Made by a program: the position numbers and the translations under genes
Shown here: positions 40,267 to 48,634 of the stretch, one piece after another
How positions within the stretch are numbered: position 1 is the first letter of the stretch
How the letters are laid out: each line of letters starts with the position of its first letter
Notes under the pieces: generated by a model
Seen by the model: the letters and a program-made list of their open reading frames with translations, nothing else
What the model was told of the DNA's origin: nothing
The model's database searches: none
Origin: an uncultured Candidatus Saccharibacteria bacterium
Lineage (GTDB): Bacteria > Patescibacteriota > Saccharimonadia > Saccharimonadales > Saccharimonadaceae
NCBI GenBank assembly: GCA_948623715.1
Contig: CAPHDI010000003.1
Coordinates: 1 to 63,974, forward strand
Reading direction: 5' to 3'
Length of the DNA stretch: 63,974 nt

Positions 40267-42015
40267 ATGAACAAGGAAGTTATTTATTTGGAGTCGGAGG
40301 ATGATATTACCGACATTCTCACTAAGCTTCAACAGGCCGAACAAAAACTCGTGGCACTTGTCCCACCTAAAAAAGCGACCATCCTACGTAGCGCTGTCAA
40401 TATGAAACTTGTCGCTCGCGTCGCCAAAGAATGTGAAAAAGTCGTCGTTATCGTCACTGCTGACCCAGCTATCGTTAAGATGGCCATGGGTGCGAAAATC
40501 CCCGTCGCGAAGAATCTCCAGTCCCGCCCCGTTGTCCCGACCGAAGAGAATGTCAAGGCTGCTGAAGCCAACCTCCAGATGATTGACGAAGACCTCGAAG
40601 ATGACTCAGAAAATCCCGAAAAATCCTCTCTTAAAGACGGCAAAAACGCCTCTAAGGCCTCAAAAACGCCTTCTGAGGCCGCTCATGCTAAAAGTGGGGA
40701 TACACTCACCTTAACCGAGGATGGCCTCGAAAACGCTTCTAAACGCGCCTCAGAGGAAAAATCCAAAAAACAAAAGGCTAAAAACGCCGCCGCCGCTAAC
40801 TCCTTCTTCGAAAAATACCGCAAATGGATCGCTATTGGTAGCGCCGCTGCGGTAGTTCTTATTATTGTTCTAGTCTGGGCTTTTGTCTTCGCTCCAGCCG
40901 TAAAAATCACCGTTGCCATCAGTAGCACTCCGAATAATTTCGCTGAGACCATCCATTTTACGACCGATCCTAACGCCGAAAACATCGACGAGGGTATTAT
41001 CTATGCTGAGCAAATCAGCGCCGATAGTACTTATAAGACCGATATTACTGCTACTGGCAAGGACGATCGCGGCGAGAAGGCTACTGGCCGCCTCACCGTC
41101 AGCTCAACCTTTACCCCATACGCGGTAGTCGACAAGGGTTTTGCTCTTAACGTCCCTGCCGGTACTCGCTTTACTAGCGAGACGACTGGTCTCGTCTACA
41201 TTGCTACTGAGTCGAAATCAAAATCTTGGGATGGCGACGAACCGACCATTCCATGCGATAATGGTACGATTTCCGCTACCGGTAGTCTTTCCAGTCTAAA
41301 CCGCCAATGCGTTTTCAGCGTGGTTGTCGATGTCGAGGCAGAAAAGGCTGGTGAAGTTTATGATGTCGCTAGCGGTGCCAAATGGCTCCCCTATCAGGCT
41401 GCTACCGTCGCCAATGGTACGCCAATTGCTGGCGGTACTACTAATATGGTCAAAGTCATTAGCGATGACGATATCGAGGCTGTCAAAGAAATTCAGCTCG
41501 CTGAGCATACCGAAGGTGGCAAAGAAGACCTCCTTAGTAGCCTGAAAGATGATGTTATTCCGATCGAATCCAGTTTCAAAGGCGAGGTGACTGATGTCAA
41601 GACTACGCCCGCTCGCGATGAAGAAGTCGAGGAGGACGTCACGCCGACTGCCGAGTTGAAGATTACTTATTCGATTTACGTCATTGATAAGGCTTCCGTC
41701 GAAGCATTTATCAAAAAACGTATCTCTGTTCCCGATGATCAGAAGATTTACTCCTATGGCGAACCATATATCGAACGCTTTAGCGGTATTGAGAATGATG
41801 CCCGTCTGAAGACTACTGTCGAGACCGGCCCGACCGTAACTGAAGAGACTATCCTTGAGAAGGTTAAAGGCAAGAAGACCGGTGAAGTCCAGTCTCTCCT
41901 CCGTTCCATCAATGGTGTTAGCTCCGTCAATATTCAGACTTCCTACTTCTGGGTCTGGTCCGTACCGACTGATCCGAATCGCATCACGATTGATCTGACC
42001 GTGGAGGAGCGCTAA
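40267..42015 (+). CDS. Membrane protein with cytoplasmic N-domain and extracellular beta domain
   Basis: The protein has 582 residues. An N-terminal Rossmann-like segment (about 1-100: KLVALVPPKKATILRSAVN, VVVIVTADPAIVKMA) is followed by a charged low-complexity linker (about 110-180) and one membrane helix (about 190-212). A large Thr/Val-rich extracellular part contains duplicated beta modules. I recall similar proteins as conserved in CPR genomes, sometimes annotated as baseplate J-like, but have no firm function. The linker DNA carries imperfect direct and inverted repeats around AAAAACGCCT...GAGGCC. Its stop overlaps the ruvX-mltG start (TAATG), indicating coupled translation and a role in the envelope. 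Confidence 0.8.
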   Translation: MNKEVIYLESEDDITDILTKLQQAEQKLVALVPPKKATILRSAVNMKLVARVAKECEKVVVIVTADPAIVKMAMGAKIPVAKNLQSRPVVPTEENVKAAEANLQMIDEDLEDDSENPEKSSLKDGKNASKASKTPSEAAHAKSGDTLTLTEDGLENASKRASEEKSKKQKAKNAAAANSFFEKYRKWIAIGSAAAVVLIIVLVWAFVFAPAVKITVAISSTPNNFAETIHFTTDPNAENIDEGIIYAEQISADSTYKTDITATGKDDRGEKATGRLTVSSTFTPYAVVDKGFALNVPAGTRFTSETTGLVYIATESKSKSWDGDEPTIPCDNGTISATGSLSSLNRQCVFSVVVDVEAEKAGEVYDVASGAKWLPYQAATVANGTPIAGGTTNMVKVISDDDIEAVKEIQLAEHTEGGKEDLLSSLKDDVIPIESSFKGEVTDVKTTPARDEEVEEDVTPTAELKITYSIYVIDKASVEAFIKKRISVPDDQKIYSYGEPYIERFSGIENDARLKTTVETGPTVTEETILEKVKGKKTGEVQSLLRSINGVSSVNIQTSYFWVWSVPTDPNRITIDLTVEER

Positions 42016-43571
42016 TGAAACTAATCGCTCTTGATGTCGGCTCGAAACGCATCGGCGTCGCGAAAGCTGACTCCACTGTCCGCATCGCTATCCCCTATAG
42101 CGCCGTTGAGGTCGACGGTACTGAGTTTAAGAAAATTGCCTCACTTGCCCGTGCCTGGGATATCGACAGCTTCGTTATCGGTCTCCCTCGTAACTCTAAA
42201 GGCGAGGAGACTGAACAGAGTCGCTATGTCCGTAAATTTGCCCAGCAGCTCAAACACGAAATCACTGGCGCAAAAGTCTGCTTTCAAGACGAGTCGCTCA
42301 CTTCCGTCGAGGCTGAGAAGCGGCTCAAGAATCGTAAAAAAGGCTACAAGAAGGGTGACATCGACTCCGAAGCCGCCGCGATCATCCTTCAAGACTTTCT
42401 TGAACAGCGCACTGGCAAGCCGACTTCGCGTGCATCCGCTGCGAAACATAAGAGCGTTAAGGGTAATAAATCTAATCGCTTGGTGACCGTCGTTGTCTCG
42501 ATTTTAATCCTACTCGGCGTGGTTGCGGCAGCTGGTTATGGCTACTACCGTTACAGCCTCTCTCCAGTTATGTCTGATTCTGAGCATTGTAGCTCGGATA
42601 GTTCTATCGCTATTGAAGGTTGTGATAATATTAAATTTACTGTTAACAGCGGTGCCAGTGTTAATGAAATCGCCGCCAACCTCAAAGAAGCCAATCTTAT
42701 TCGTGACGAGCTAGTCTTCCAGGTCTACATGCGTCTTCATGCTGGCGGGAAGTCCCTCAAAGCTGGCGAATACGAGCTTAATGATCGTATGTCGGTCAAT
42801 GAAATCGTCGATGTCATGATTAAGGGTGGCCGCGATAATGTCTTTAGTTTGACCATTTTCCCCGGCGAGACCGTGCGTCAAATTAAACAGAAGCTAATCG
42901 AACACGGTTATAACTCTGAAGCCGTCGAGACTGCCTTCTCGGCCGATTACTCGGGCAAAGATTACAGCTGGATTTTCGAGGGTCGTCCCGAAGGTGCTTC
43001 ACTTGAAGGCTATATCTTCGGCGAGACCTATGAATTTTATAAAGATGACACCGTCGAGACGATTATCGAGACTACCCTAGAAGAGCTCGCCGTCGTCATC
43101 AAGGAAAACGACCTTAAGGCGAAATTCGAAGCTCAGGGGCTCAATCTCTATCAGGGGATTACGCTCGCTTCCATCGTCCAGAAAGAGGCCAATAACGCCA
43201 CTGACTATGCGAAAGTTGCTCAAGTCTTCTACAATCGTCTTCGCAACGACGATAAACTTGGTAGCGACGTAACGACTCAATACGCCGTCGATCTTGTTGA
43301 CCCCGATCGTGCTGAGTATACCGATAATGCTATGGCTCTCGAGATCGACTCGCCGTACAATACTCGCAAGTATGCTGGTTTGCCCCCTGGCCCGATTTCT
43401 AATCCTGGCGCCGAGGCTCTTATTGCCGCAGCTACCCCTGATGAGTCTGTCGCCGAATATTACTTCTTCTTGACAGGAGACGATGGTTTGATGTATTATA
43501 GTATCACAGATGCTGAACATCAGCAGAATATTATTGACCACTGTCAGCAGCTCTGTAATGTTGCATTATAA
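42015..43571 (+). CDS. Fusion of RuvX/YqgF nuclease-fold domain and MltG transglycosylase
   Basis: The protein has 518 residues. Residues 1-135 are a RuvX-type RNase H fold: ALDVGSKRIGVAKAD at the start, IGLPRNSKGEE, CFQDESLTSVEAEKRL and DSEAAAIILQDFLE, with the acidic residues in place. A basic linker leads to one membrane helix (about 157-178). Residues about 210-515 are MltG-like (YceG): a LysM-like subdomain and the catalytic Glu in ASIVQKEANN (E391), then YNTRKYAGLPPGPISNPG. MltG cleaves nascent glycan strands on the outer face, while RuvX acts in the cytoplasm on Holliday junctions or rRNA, so the fusion puts the two on opposite sides of the membrane. Confidence 0.92.
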   Translation: MKLIALDVGSKRIGVAKADSTVRIAIPYSAVEVDGTEFKKIASLARAWDIDSFVIGLPRNSKGEETEQSRYVRKFAQQLKHEITGAKVCFQDESLTSVEAEKRLKNRKKGYKKGDIDSEAAAIILQDFLEQRTGKPTSRASAAKHKSVKGNKSNRLVTVVVSILILLGVVAAAGYGYYRYSLSPVMSDSEHCSSDSSIAIEGCDNIKFTVNSGASVNEIAANLKEANLIRDELVFQVYMRLHAGGKSLKAGEYELNDRMSVNEIVDVMIKGGRDNVFSLTIFPGETVRQIKQKLIEHGYNSEAVETAFSADYSGKDYSWIFEGRPEGASLEGYIFGETYEFYKDDTVETIIETTLEELAVVIKENDLKAKFEAQGLNLYQGITLASIVQKEANNATDYAKVAQVFYNRLRNDDKLGSDVTTQYAVDLVDPDRAEYTDNAMALEIDSPYNTRKYAGLPPGPISNPGAEALIAAATPDESVAEYYFFLTGDDGLMYYSITDAEHQQNIIDHCQQLCNVAL

Positions 43572-43577
43572 GGAGAA

Positions 43578-43636
43578 TTTTAAGACTATTTTAAGAAAAC
43601 TGCGAGCGAAATGATAGTTTTTAAGGTTATTTTAAG
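43578..43636 (+). promoter_or_regulatory. Two tandem pairs of TTTTAAG direct repeats
   Basis: TTTTAAG occurs at 43578, 43589, 43619 and 43630. Each pair has an 11 nt period and the pairs are 41 nt apart, so all four lie on nearly the same DNA face. This is the layout bound by OmpR/PhoB-type response regulators. It lies directly upstream of the LysM-CHAP hydrolase gene. No regulator of that type is in the window. Confidence 0.6.
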
Positions 43637-43676
43637 CTTGGAAGTTTGAATTGGAAAAGAGTGGGCAATTTAGATT

Positions 43677-44792
43677 ATGAAAGTTAAGACGAAAAAACAT
43701 AGTTTTTTGGGCATGGTGGGGCGTACGATCCCGTATCTAGTAGTTACGGCGCTGGTTCTTGCTGTCGCGAAATTTGGATCTGACGATAAGGATGGCTTTG
43801 GTAATGCCAGTATCAATATGAGCGCTATGGCCGCCAGTAATAGCGTCTCTGCCGACCAGCTCTCCGAGCTCTATGTTGTTGCCAGTCTTTCCAGCTCCTT
43901 TAGCCTCGCTAGCACCGATTCCGTCTCTAGCAACTACGTCGCCGCCTCAGTTTTGAAGGAAATCAGCCAGACTAGTACCGATAAGATTGAGAAGCCGGGC
44001 TATGTCGCCGTTAGCTATTCGCCAGGCATTGAGACGTATATTGTCCAAGAGGGCGATACTATGGAATCGATTGCCTCGCGGCTTTCGGTCGAATATCGCA
44101 CTCAGCTCACCACTGACCTCATCCGTTGGTCGAATAATAAGAAAAATACTGACGTCTCTGTCGGTGAAGCTCTCTCGATTCCAAAGACTGCCGGCATTGT
44201 GTATACGGTCAAATCTGGCGATACGGCAGAGACTCTAGCTAGCCGCTATGGCGCACAAGCTGACCGCATTATTTCATACAACAACCTCGAAGAAAGCGGC
44301 CTTGTCGATGGCATGTCGATCGTCCTCCCCGGCGGTAGCCTGCCTCTCACTGAGCGCCCCGAATACGTCCCGGTCTACAGCTATTCCTACTACGGATCCA
44401 CCTCTGATCGCCAAGACATGCGCGTCGTCTACGAAGCTGTTACTGGTGGCTATGGCAACCGCATGGCCTGGGGGCAGTGTACTTACTATGCCTGGTGGTG
44501 GCGTGCGACTAGTCCGTACAGTCTCGGTCCGTTGCCGTCGAGCCTTACCGGTGACGCGAAATACTGGGCTAACAACGCCCGCTCGCTCGGCATGCGTGTC
44601 GATAATATTCCAGAAGTTGGCGCAGTTTTCCAGACTACGGCCGGCTGGTATGGCCACGTCGGTGTCGTCCTGAAGATCTATGACGACGGTTCCCTCCTTG
44701 TCCGCGAGATGAATTATGGGTACCGTGCGAATGTTATTACTGAGTCTACTATTCCTGCTAACGTTGTCGGTAATTTCACTTACATTCACTAA
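43677..44792 (+). CDS. Cell-wall hydrolase with two LysM repeats and CHAP domain
   Basis: The protein has 371 residues. An N-terminal membrane segment or signal (about 14-32) and a Ser-rich spacer lead to two LysM peptidoglycan-binding repeats: about 120-168 (TYIVQEGDTMESIASRLSV) and 175-220 (VYTVKSGDTAETLASRYGA). A C-terminal CHAP amidase/endopeptidase domain follows, with Cys in WGQCTYYAWWW (about C267), His in GWYGHVGVV and Asn in REMNYG. It cuts peptide cross-links during growth or separation, or acts on a host cell's wall. The upstream TTTTAAG repeats suggest control by an OmpR-type regulator. obgE follows 8 bp downstream with its own ribosome site. Confidence 0.93.
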   Translation: MKVKTKKHSFLGMVGRTIPYLVVTALVLAVAKFGSDDKDGFGNASINMSAMAASNSVSADQLSELYVVASLSSSFSLASTDSVSSNYVAASVLKEISQTSTDKIEKPGYVAVSYSPGIETYIVQEGDTMESIASRLSVEYRTQLTTDLIRWSNNKKNTDVSVGEALSIPKTAGIVYTVKSGDTAETLASRYGAQADRIISYNNLEESGLVDGMSIVLPGGSLPLTERPEYVPVYSYSYYGSTSDRQDMRVVYEAVTGGYGNRMAWGQCTYYAWWWRATSPYSLGPLPSSLTGDAKYWANNARSLGMRVDNIPEVGAVFQTTAGWYGHVGVVLKIYDDGSLLVREMNYGYRANVITESTIPANVVGNFTYIH

Positions 44793-44800
44793 GGAGCGCC

Positions 44801-46183
44801 ATGTTTGTAGACACTGCGAAAGTTAAACTTCAAGCTGGCAAAGGTGGCAATGGCGCTGTCTCCTTCCGTCATGAGATCTACATTCCGAAGGGCGGTCCCG
44901 ATGGTGGTGATGGTGGTAAAGGCGGCTCGGTCATCTTTCGCGCCGACAAGGATACGAATACTCTGCTCGACTTCCGCTATAATCCTGAGTTGACTGCCGA
45001 AGATGGCAAAAACGGCTCTGGCCAACGCAGCGCCGGTCGCTCTGGGAAAGATCTCATCGTCGAGGTCCCGATCGGTACCGTCGTCAAGCGTGACGACGAG
45101 ATCCTTGCCGACCTCACCCATGATCAGGAAGAAGCCGTGATAGCTAAGGGCGGTGATGGTGGTTTCGGTAATGCTCATTTTAAATCCTCTACTCGTCAGG
45201 CCCCTCTCGTTGCTGAGGTCGGCGAGCCGGGCGAGGCTTTCGAAGCTACTCTCGAGCTGAAGCTTATGGCTGATGTTGGGCTTGTCGGTCTCCCGAATGC
45301 TGGCAAGTCGACTTTTCTCTCCGTCGTCTCAAACGCCCGCCCCGAAATCGCAAATTATCCCTTCACTACTCTCACCCCCCAGCTCGGTGTCGCTACGATT
45401 GATGACAAAGATATTCTCATTGCCGACATCCCTGGTCTGATCGAAGGCGCTGCCGACGGTCGCGGCCTTGGCCATGCCTTCCTTCGCCATGTTGAGCGCA
45501 CCGCCGTCCTCCTCCATCTCATCGATGTCTATAATGACGACGCTGGCGAAGCCTACCGCATTATCCGCGGAGAGCTTGAACGCTATGGCGATCTTGGCCG
45601 ACGCCCCGAAATCATCGCCCTCACGAAATGCGAAGGTGTCGATGAAGAGATTATCGATATTCAGCGCCAGAGTATTCTCGATATCAACCCCGAGGCGAGA
45701 ATTCTCGCTATCTCCGCCCAATCCGGCCAGGGAATTAAAGAGCTTCTCCGAGAGTTAGTCAAGATGAAGGGGAAAAGCCTCGAAACCGTCAGATCTTCTT
45801 TGAGGGAATCTCCGGAGGTTACGACCGAGGACGAAGACGCGCGGCACCCGCAACGGCGGGCTGACGCGACGTCGTGTCCCGAGAAGAATGATCTAACGGT
45901 TTCAGAGCCTCTCCCAGTCATCTCCTTGACTTCCGAACAGCTTAGCAAAGCCTGGAAAGTCGAAAAACTCACCGACGGCGACTCCGTCAAATTCCTCGTC
46001 ACTGGCCCGAAAATCGAGAAATTCGCCCGTCGCACCGACCTCGATAATTATGAATCCGTCAATCGTCTCCGCGATATTATGAAAAAAATGGGCATCCGCG
46101 CCGAACTTACTTCTCAGGGCGCCGAGCCAGAATCGATTATCAGTATCGCCGGCAAGGAATTTACTCTGGTCGAAGACTGGTAA
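44801..46183 (+). CDS. obgE: Obg GTPase
   Basis: This ribosome-assembly and stress GTPase has 460 residues. The glycine-rich Obg fold (GGNGAVSFRHEIYIPKGGPD) is followed by the G domain: G1 GLPNAGKS (about 164-171), G3 DIPGL, and a G4 that reads TKCE where NKxD is usual. The C-terminal OCT domain (KVEKLTDGDSVKFLVTG, VNRLRDIMKKMGI) is complete. Between G domain and OCT lies a linker of about 40 residues (about 327-368), Arg/Glu-rich, with a CCCGC-AACG-GCGGG hairpin in its DNA. AAGGAG lies 5 nt before the ATG; possibly co-transcribed with the LysM-CHAP gene. Confidence 0.96.
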   Translation: MFVDTAKVKLQAGKGGNGAVSFRHEIYIPKGGPDGGDGGKGGSVIFRADKDTNTLLDFRYNPELTAEDGKNGSGQRSAGRSGKDLIVEVPIGTVVKRDDEILADLTHDQEEAVIAKGGDGGFGNAHFKSSTRQAPLVAEVGEPGEAFEATLELKLMADVGLVGLPNAGKSTFLSVVSNARPEIANYPFTTLTPQLGVATIDDKDILIADIPGLIEGAADGRGLGHAFLRHVERTAVLLHLIDVYNDDAGEAYRIIRGELERYGDLGRRPEIIALTKCEGVDEEIIDIQRQSILDINPEARILAISAQSGQGIKELLRELVKMKGKSLETVRSSLRESPEVTTEDEDARHPQRRADATSCPEKNDLTVSEPLPVISLTSEQLSKAWKVEKLTDGDSVKFLVTGPKIEKFARRTDLDNYESVNRLRDIMKKMGIRAELTSQGAEPESIISIAGKEFTLVEDW

Positions 46184-46185
46184 TC

Positions 46186-46214
46186 TTGACTTTTTATCGA
46201 ATCTGTGCTATAAT
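46186..46214 (+). promoter_or_regulatory. Promoter of the 46297-48040 unit
   Basis: TTGACT (46186-46191), 17 bp spacer, TATAAT (46209-46214) in TGTGCTATAATGG context. The 5' UTR is about 76 nt. Confidence 0.8.
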
Positions 46215-46296
46215 GGAGAGATAGGGGCTTTTTGTGCCAAAAACGGCCTTATTAGACCCTAGTACCACGAAAATTCAGAAAAGGAGTGCATTAAAC

Positions 46297-47133
46297 ATGC
46301 GCAAAGTACTGGCCATTAACGAAATCCGCGACCTTCTCGCTCCTGACACCGAATTTCACCCCGCTGGCGCCGACCGATTCAATGTCCCCGCCACCGAAGA
46401 TGGCGTCCAGATCGACTTCCTCTATCCTACTGCTCTCCCGATCGGCAGCGACGGCAATCCGTTTGTCGTCGGCTCCGGCTATCGCTCCCTGAAGCGCAGC
46501 CACCCACTCTACGCCGCCCTCGGCCTCGCGAGCCACGCCCATATCTACCTGCATGCGGGCGACTTCGATGAGCGCATCGGCGACCAGCGCGACCGGCTTT
46601 CTTTCCGGGATGTCGCTGAAGCCACCTCTGTCGCCGTCATCGCGAACTGGGAAAAAGGCCACGAGCCCACTCTTCCCGGCGGCCTTGACAGCGATTTCGC
46701 GAAGCGGATGCACGCGGTCTATTACGATCGCATCGAGACTGCCGATGAGAATCGCTACAACGCTGACGCCTGGGTCTTCCCGATCCATACCGACGCCTGC
46801 CGCGAGCTTCTCGGCGGCGCCCTCTACGACATGGCCAAGATCGACGCCACCGAAGAGGCTGCTGGCGAAGTTTTTGAAAACACCCGCCGCGCTATCGTCC
46901 CGATCATGCGGGCCTATGTCGACGACGTCCTGTTCCCGCGCCTTGATGAGGACCTTGAGAACTATACCTTCGCCTACCACGGCGGTAAGGTTACTCTCGT
47001 CTTCTGCCCTGATTTTGACAAGTCTGAGAATTACGCCGTTGACGAATTCCCGCTCACTCTGGATGGCACGCAGCAGCTGGCCGCCCTGATCGAGGAGATC
47101 GCCTTCCGCCAGAAGTACACCGGTAAGCCCTAA
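46297..47133 (+). CDS. Orphan protein of unknown function
   Basis: The protein has 278 residues, soluble and acidic, with no signal peptide. ATG 46297 was chosen because AAGGAG lies about 8 nt upstream. It shares a weak pattern with the next gene: YNADAWVFPI here and YNADTLLIPL there, each followed by a helical stretch, so the two may be distant paralogs from a duplication. The family is not recognised. It begins a two-gene unit with a TTGACT-17-TGTGCTATAATGG promoter; the partner follows after 46 bp and the unit ends at the 48060 terminator. Confidence 0.75.
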   Translation: MRKVLAINEIRDLLAPDTEFHPAGADRFNVPATEDGVQIDFLYPTALPIGSDGNPFVVGSGYRSLKRSHPLYAALGLASHAHIYLHAGDFDERIGDQRDRLSFRDVAEATSVAVIANWEKGHEPTLPGGLDSDFAKRMHAVYYDRIETADENRYNADAWVFPIHTDACRELLGGALYDMAKIDATEEAAGEVFENTRRAIVPIMRAYVDDVLFPRLDEDLENYTFAYHGGKVTLVFCPDFDKSENYAVDEFPLTLDGTQQLAALIEEIAFRQKYTGKP

Positions 47134-47179
47134 GCAACGTTCCCATACGGCTAGCTCGAAAAACTTAGGAGGTAATATC

Positions 47180-48040
47180 ATGTTGAAAACTGAAAGACCG
47201 TCTCTCAAAGACATGCGCAAAGCCCTGGGCGACATGAAGATCGAGGAGCTGCCCGACCGCTTTCGTGCAAAAGTTACGTTTGGCGATCGCACGCTCGACG
47301 TGTCCTGGTCGCTGGATCGACCGCTGTGTGGTCCCGGTCAGCGCGTCAGCCCGTTTGATGCTATTTCCGATGTCTACGGTACGTTCGCTCGCGATTTCGG
47401 CCCCGGCTATGAACAGTGTATCGTGTTTACGAAAGTTGGCACCGTTATTTTCGACGACGACCGCCTTACGGAGTTTCACATCACTGACGCCATCGACGGC
47501 GCCACTCATGCGCTCGTGACCCTGCGCTGGGCGGAAGATTGCCCGATTCCGGCATCGGATCCTGAGCTTGAACGGCGCCTCAATATCAGTTGGCGCGCTC
47601 GAGATACACAATCTCAGGAGGCTTATAATGCCGACACTCTGCTGATTCCGCTGAGTCGTCTCGGCTCACCTCTCCGCGATGAGCTCAATGAGCAGTATCG
47701 CCTGCGCAACGTTGCGGCTGACTTCGCCTGGCGCGAATACAATCTCACAAAGCCCTACTACAAACAGCAGATGGCGCAGTGCGTCGATACGCTTAAGGTT
47801 ATCGGAGCTGAGCTTCAGCTGGACGAGGATTACGCCAAACTCGTATTGTGCGACGAGAATGACCGGGGGCTCTTTGGCAGCCTCAACGGCAGCAAATGGT
47901 GGTATACCGAGAAAGAAGTAGGCGCCATCCTTCAGGTGTGTGGCCGCGTTTCCGCCGGTAGCAACGGCTTGCCGCCAATGATCCTCGACCTTATATCGCA
48001 TTTTCCTGGCAGCGTCGTCATCGGCTCTATTGGCTTCTAA
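47180..48040 (+). CDS. Orphan protein, possible paralog of the 46297 product
   Basis: The protein has 286 residues, soluble, with no signal peptide. It starts at ATG 47180 with TAGGAGG 7 nt upstream. The motif YNADTLLIPLSRLGSPLRDEL echoes YNADAWVFPIHTDACRELLG in the previous product, and both keep similar lengths. The family and function are unknown. Leu is often encoded by CTG here, in contrast to the CTC/CTT habit of the housekeeping genes. A strong terminator follows. Confidence 0.75.
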   Translation: MLKTERPSLKDMRKALGDMKIEELPDRFRAKVTFGDRTLDVSWSLDRPLCGPGQRVSPFDAISDVYGTFARDFGPGYEQCIVFTKVGTVIFDDDRLTEFHITDAIDGATHALVTLRWAEDCPIPASDPELERRLNISWRARDTQSQEAYNADTLLIPLSRLGSPLRDELNEQYRLRNVAADFAWREYNLTKPYYKQQMAQCVDTLKVIGAELQLDEDYAKLVLCDENDRGLFGSLNGSKWWYTEKEVGAILQVCGRVSAGSNGLPPMILDLISHFPGSVVIGSIGF

Positions 48041-48059
48041 CCTTTTCTGATTTTCACCA

Positions 48060-48083
48060 CCCCCGCCTCGGCGGGGGATTTTC
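48060..48083 (+). terminator. Intrinsic terminator after the 47180 gene
   Basis: CCCCCGCC-TC-GGCGGGGG followed by ATTTTCTT. Confidence 0.9.
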
Positions 48084-48252
48084 TTGCATCTGAATTATAT
48101 CGTTTATCGAACGTCTACTACTGTATCGGCGAGGCCTAATATAGGAGTGTTGTAAACTCAACAACAATTAACAGAGAGCAAAATCTCAGAAAACAAAAAT
48201 CGGCTCAAAAATATACATTGTAAAAAATACAACATTTTTTCTTAAAAAGACC

Positions 48253-48530
48253 TTGAAGTATTGCAAAAAGTGACATATAATAAACATAAGCTGGTACGCT
48301 CCAGGGGTTCCACTTTAGATTTTGTCAAAAAGTGGAGTGTGGAGACGAAACAAAAAGACAAACACCAGGATTAAAACAAACCAATGTGCCCCAAAGGGTG
48401 GGCGCGCATCAGCGAGAAAACCGGTCTGAAAGGGCCGGTTTTCGGAACTAGCCATAGGAAAGATCGCTTAAAGCGGCCCAGAGCGGCCCGAAAAAGGCGT
48501 TCACGCACTGATGTAACGGCTATGGTTTTA
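48253..48530 (+). ncRNA. Candidate structured non-coding RNA
   Basis: A gene-free stretch of almost 600 bp separates 47180 and 48635. A promoter (TTGAAG 48253-48258, 17 bp, TATAAT 48276-48281) predicts a start near 48288. The following 240 nt fold well: CTCCA/TGGAG with CCACTTT/AAAGTGG; then an A-rich unpaired stretch; CATCAG (about 48409) with CTGATG (about 48509); and a perfect AAAACCGG/CCGGTTTT hairpin. CCATAG (about 48454) can pair with CTATGG, which is followed by TTTTATT. I could not match it to tmRNA, RNase P, SRP or 6S RNA. The stretch 48084-48252 shows only short A/T-rich palindromes. Confidence 0.45.
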
Positions 48531-48559
48531 TTGACTTTTCGTGTAAAGTGTGCTACAAT
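48531..48559 (+). promoter_or_regulatory. Promoter of the 48635 gene
   Basis: TTGACT (48531-48536), 17 bp spacer, TACAAT (48554-48559) in TGTGCTACAATAAG context. Confidence 0.8.
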
Positions 48560-48634
48560 AAGAGTATGGACATCAAATGATGCGCCATATTTGGCAAATG
48601 CTCGTACATCCTAATTTAGAGAGGGGAATTTTTC

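Noticed and set aside
46291..47292. Long minus-strand ORF opposite the 46297 gene (333 codons)
   Set aside because: It is a shadow frame of GAC/GTC-type codons and lacks promoter and ribosome site; the plus strand has both.
48384..48614. 76-codon ORF (MCPKGWARISEK...)
   Set aside because: It has no ribosome site, covers the candidate structured RNA and the 48531 promoter, and its translation simply reflects stem sequences. The ICPKGW-like start is coincidental.
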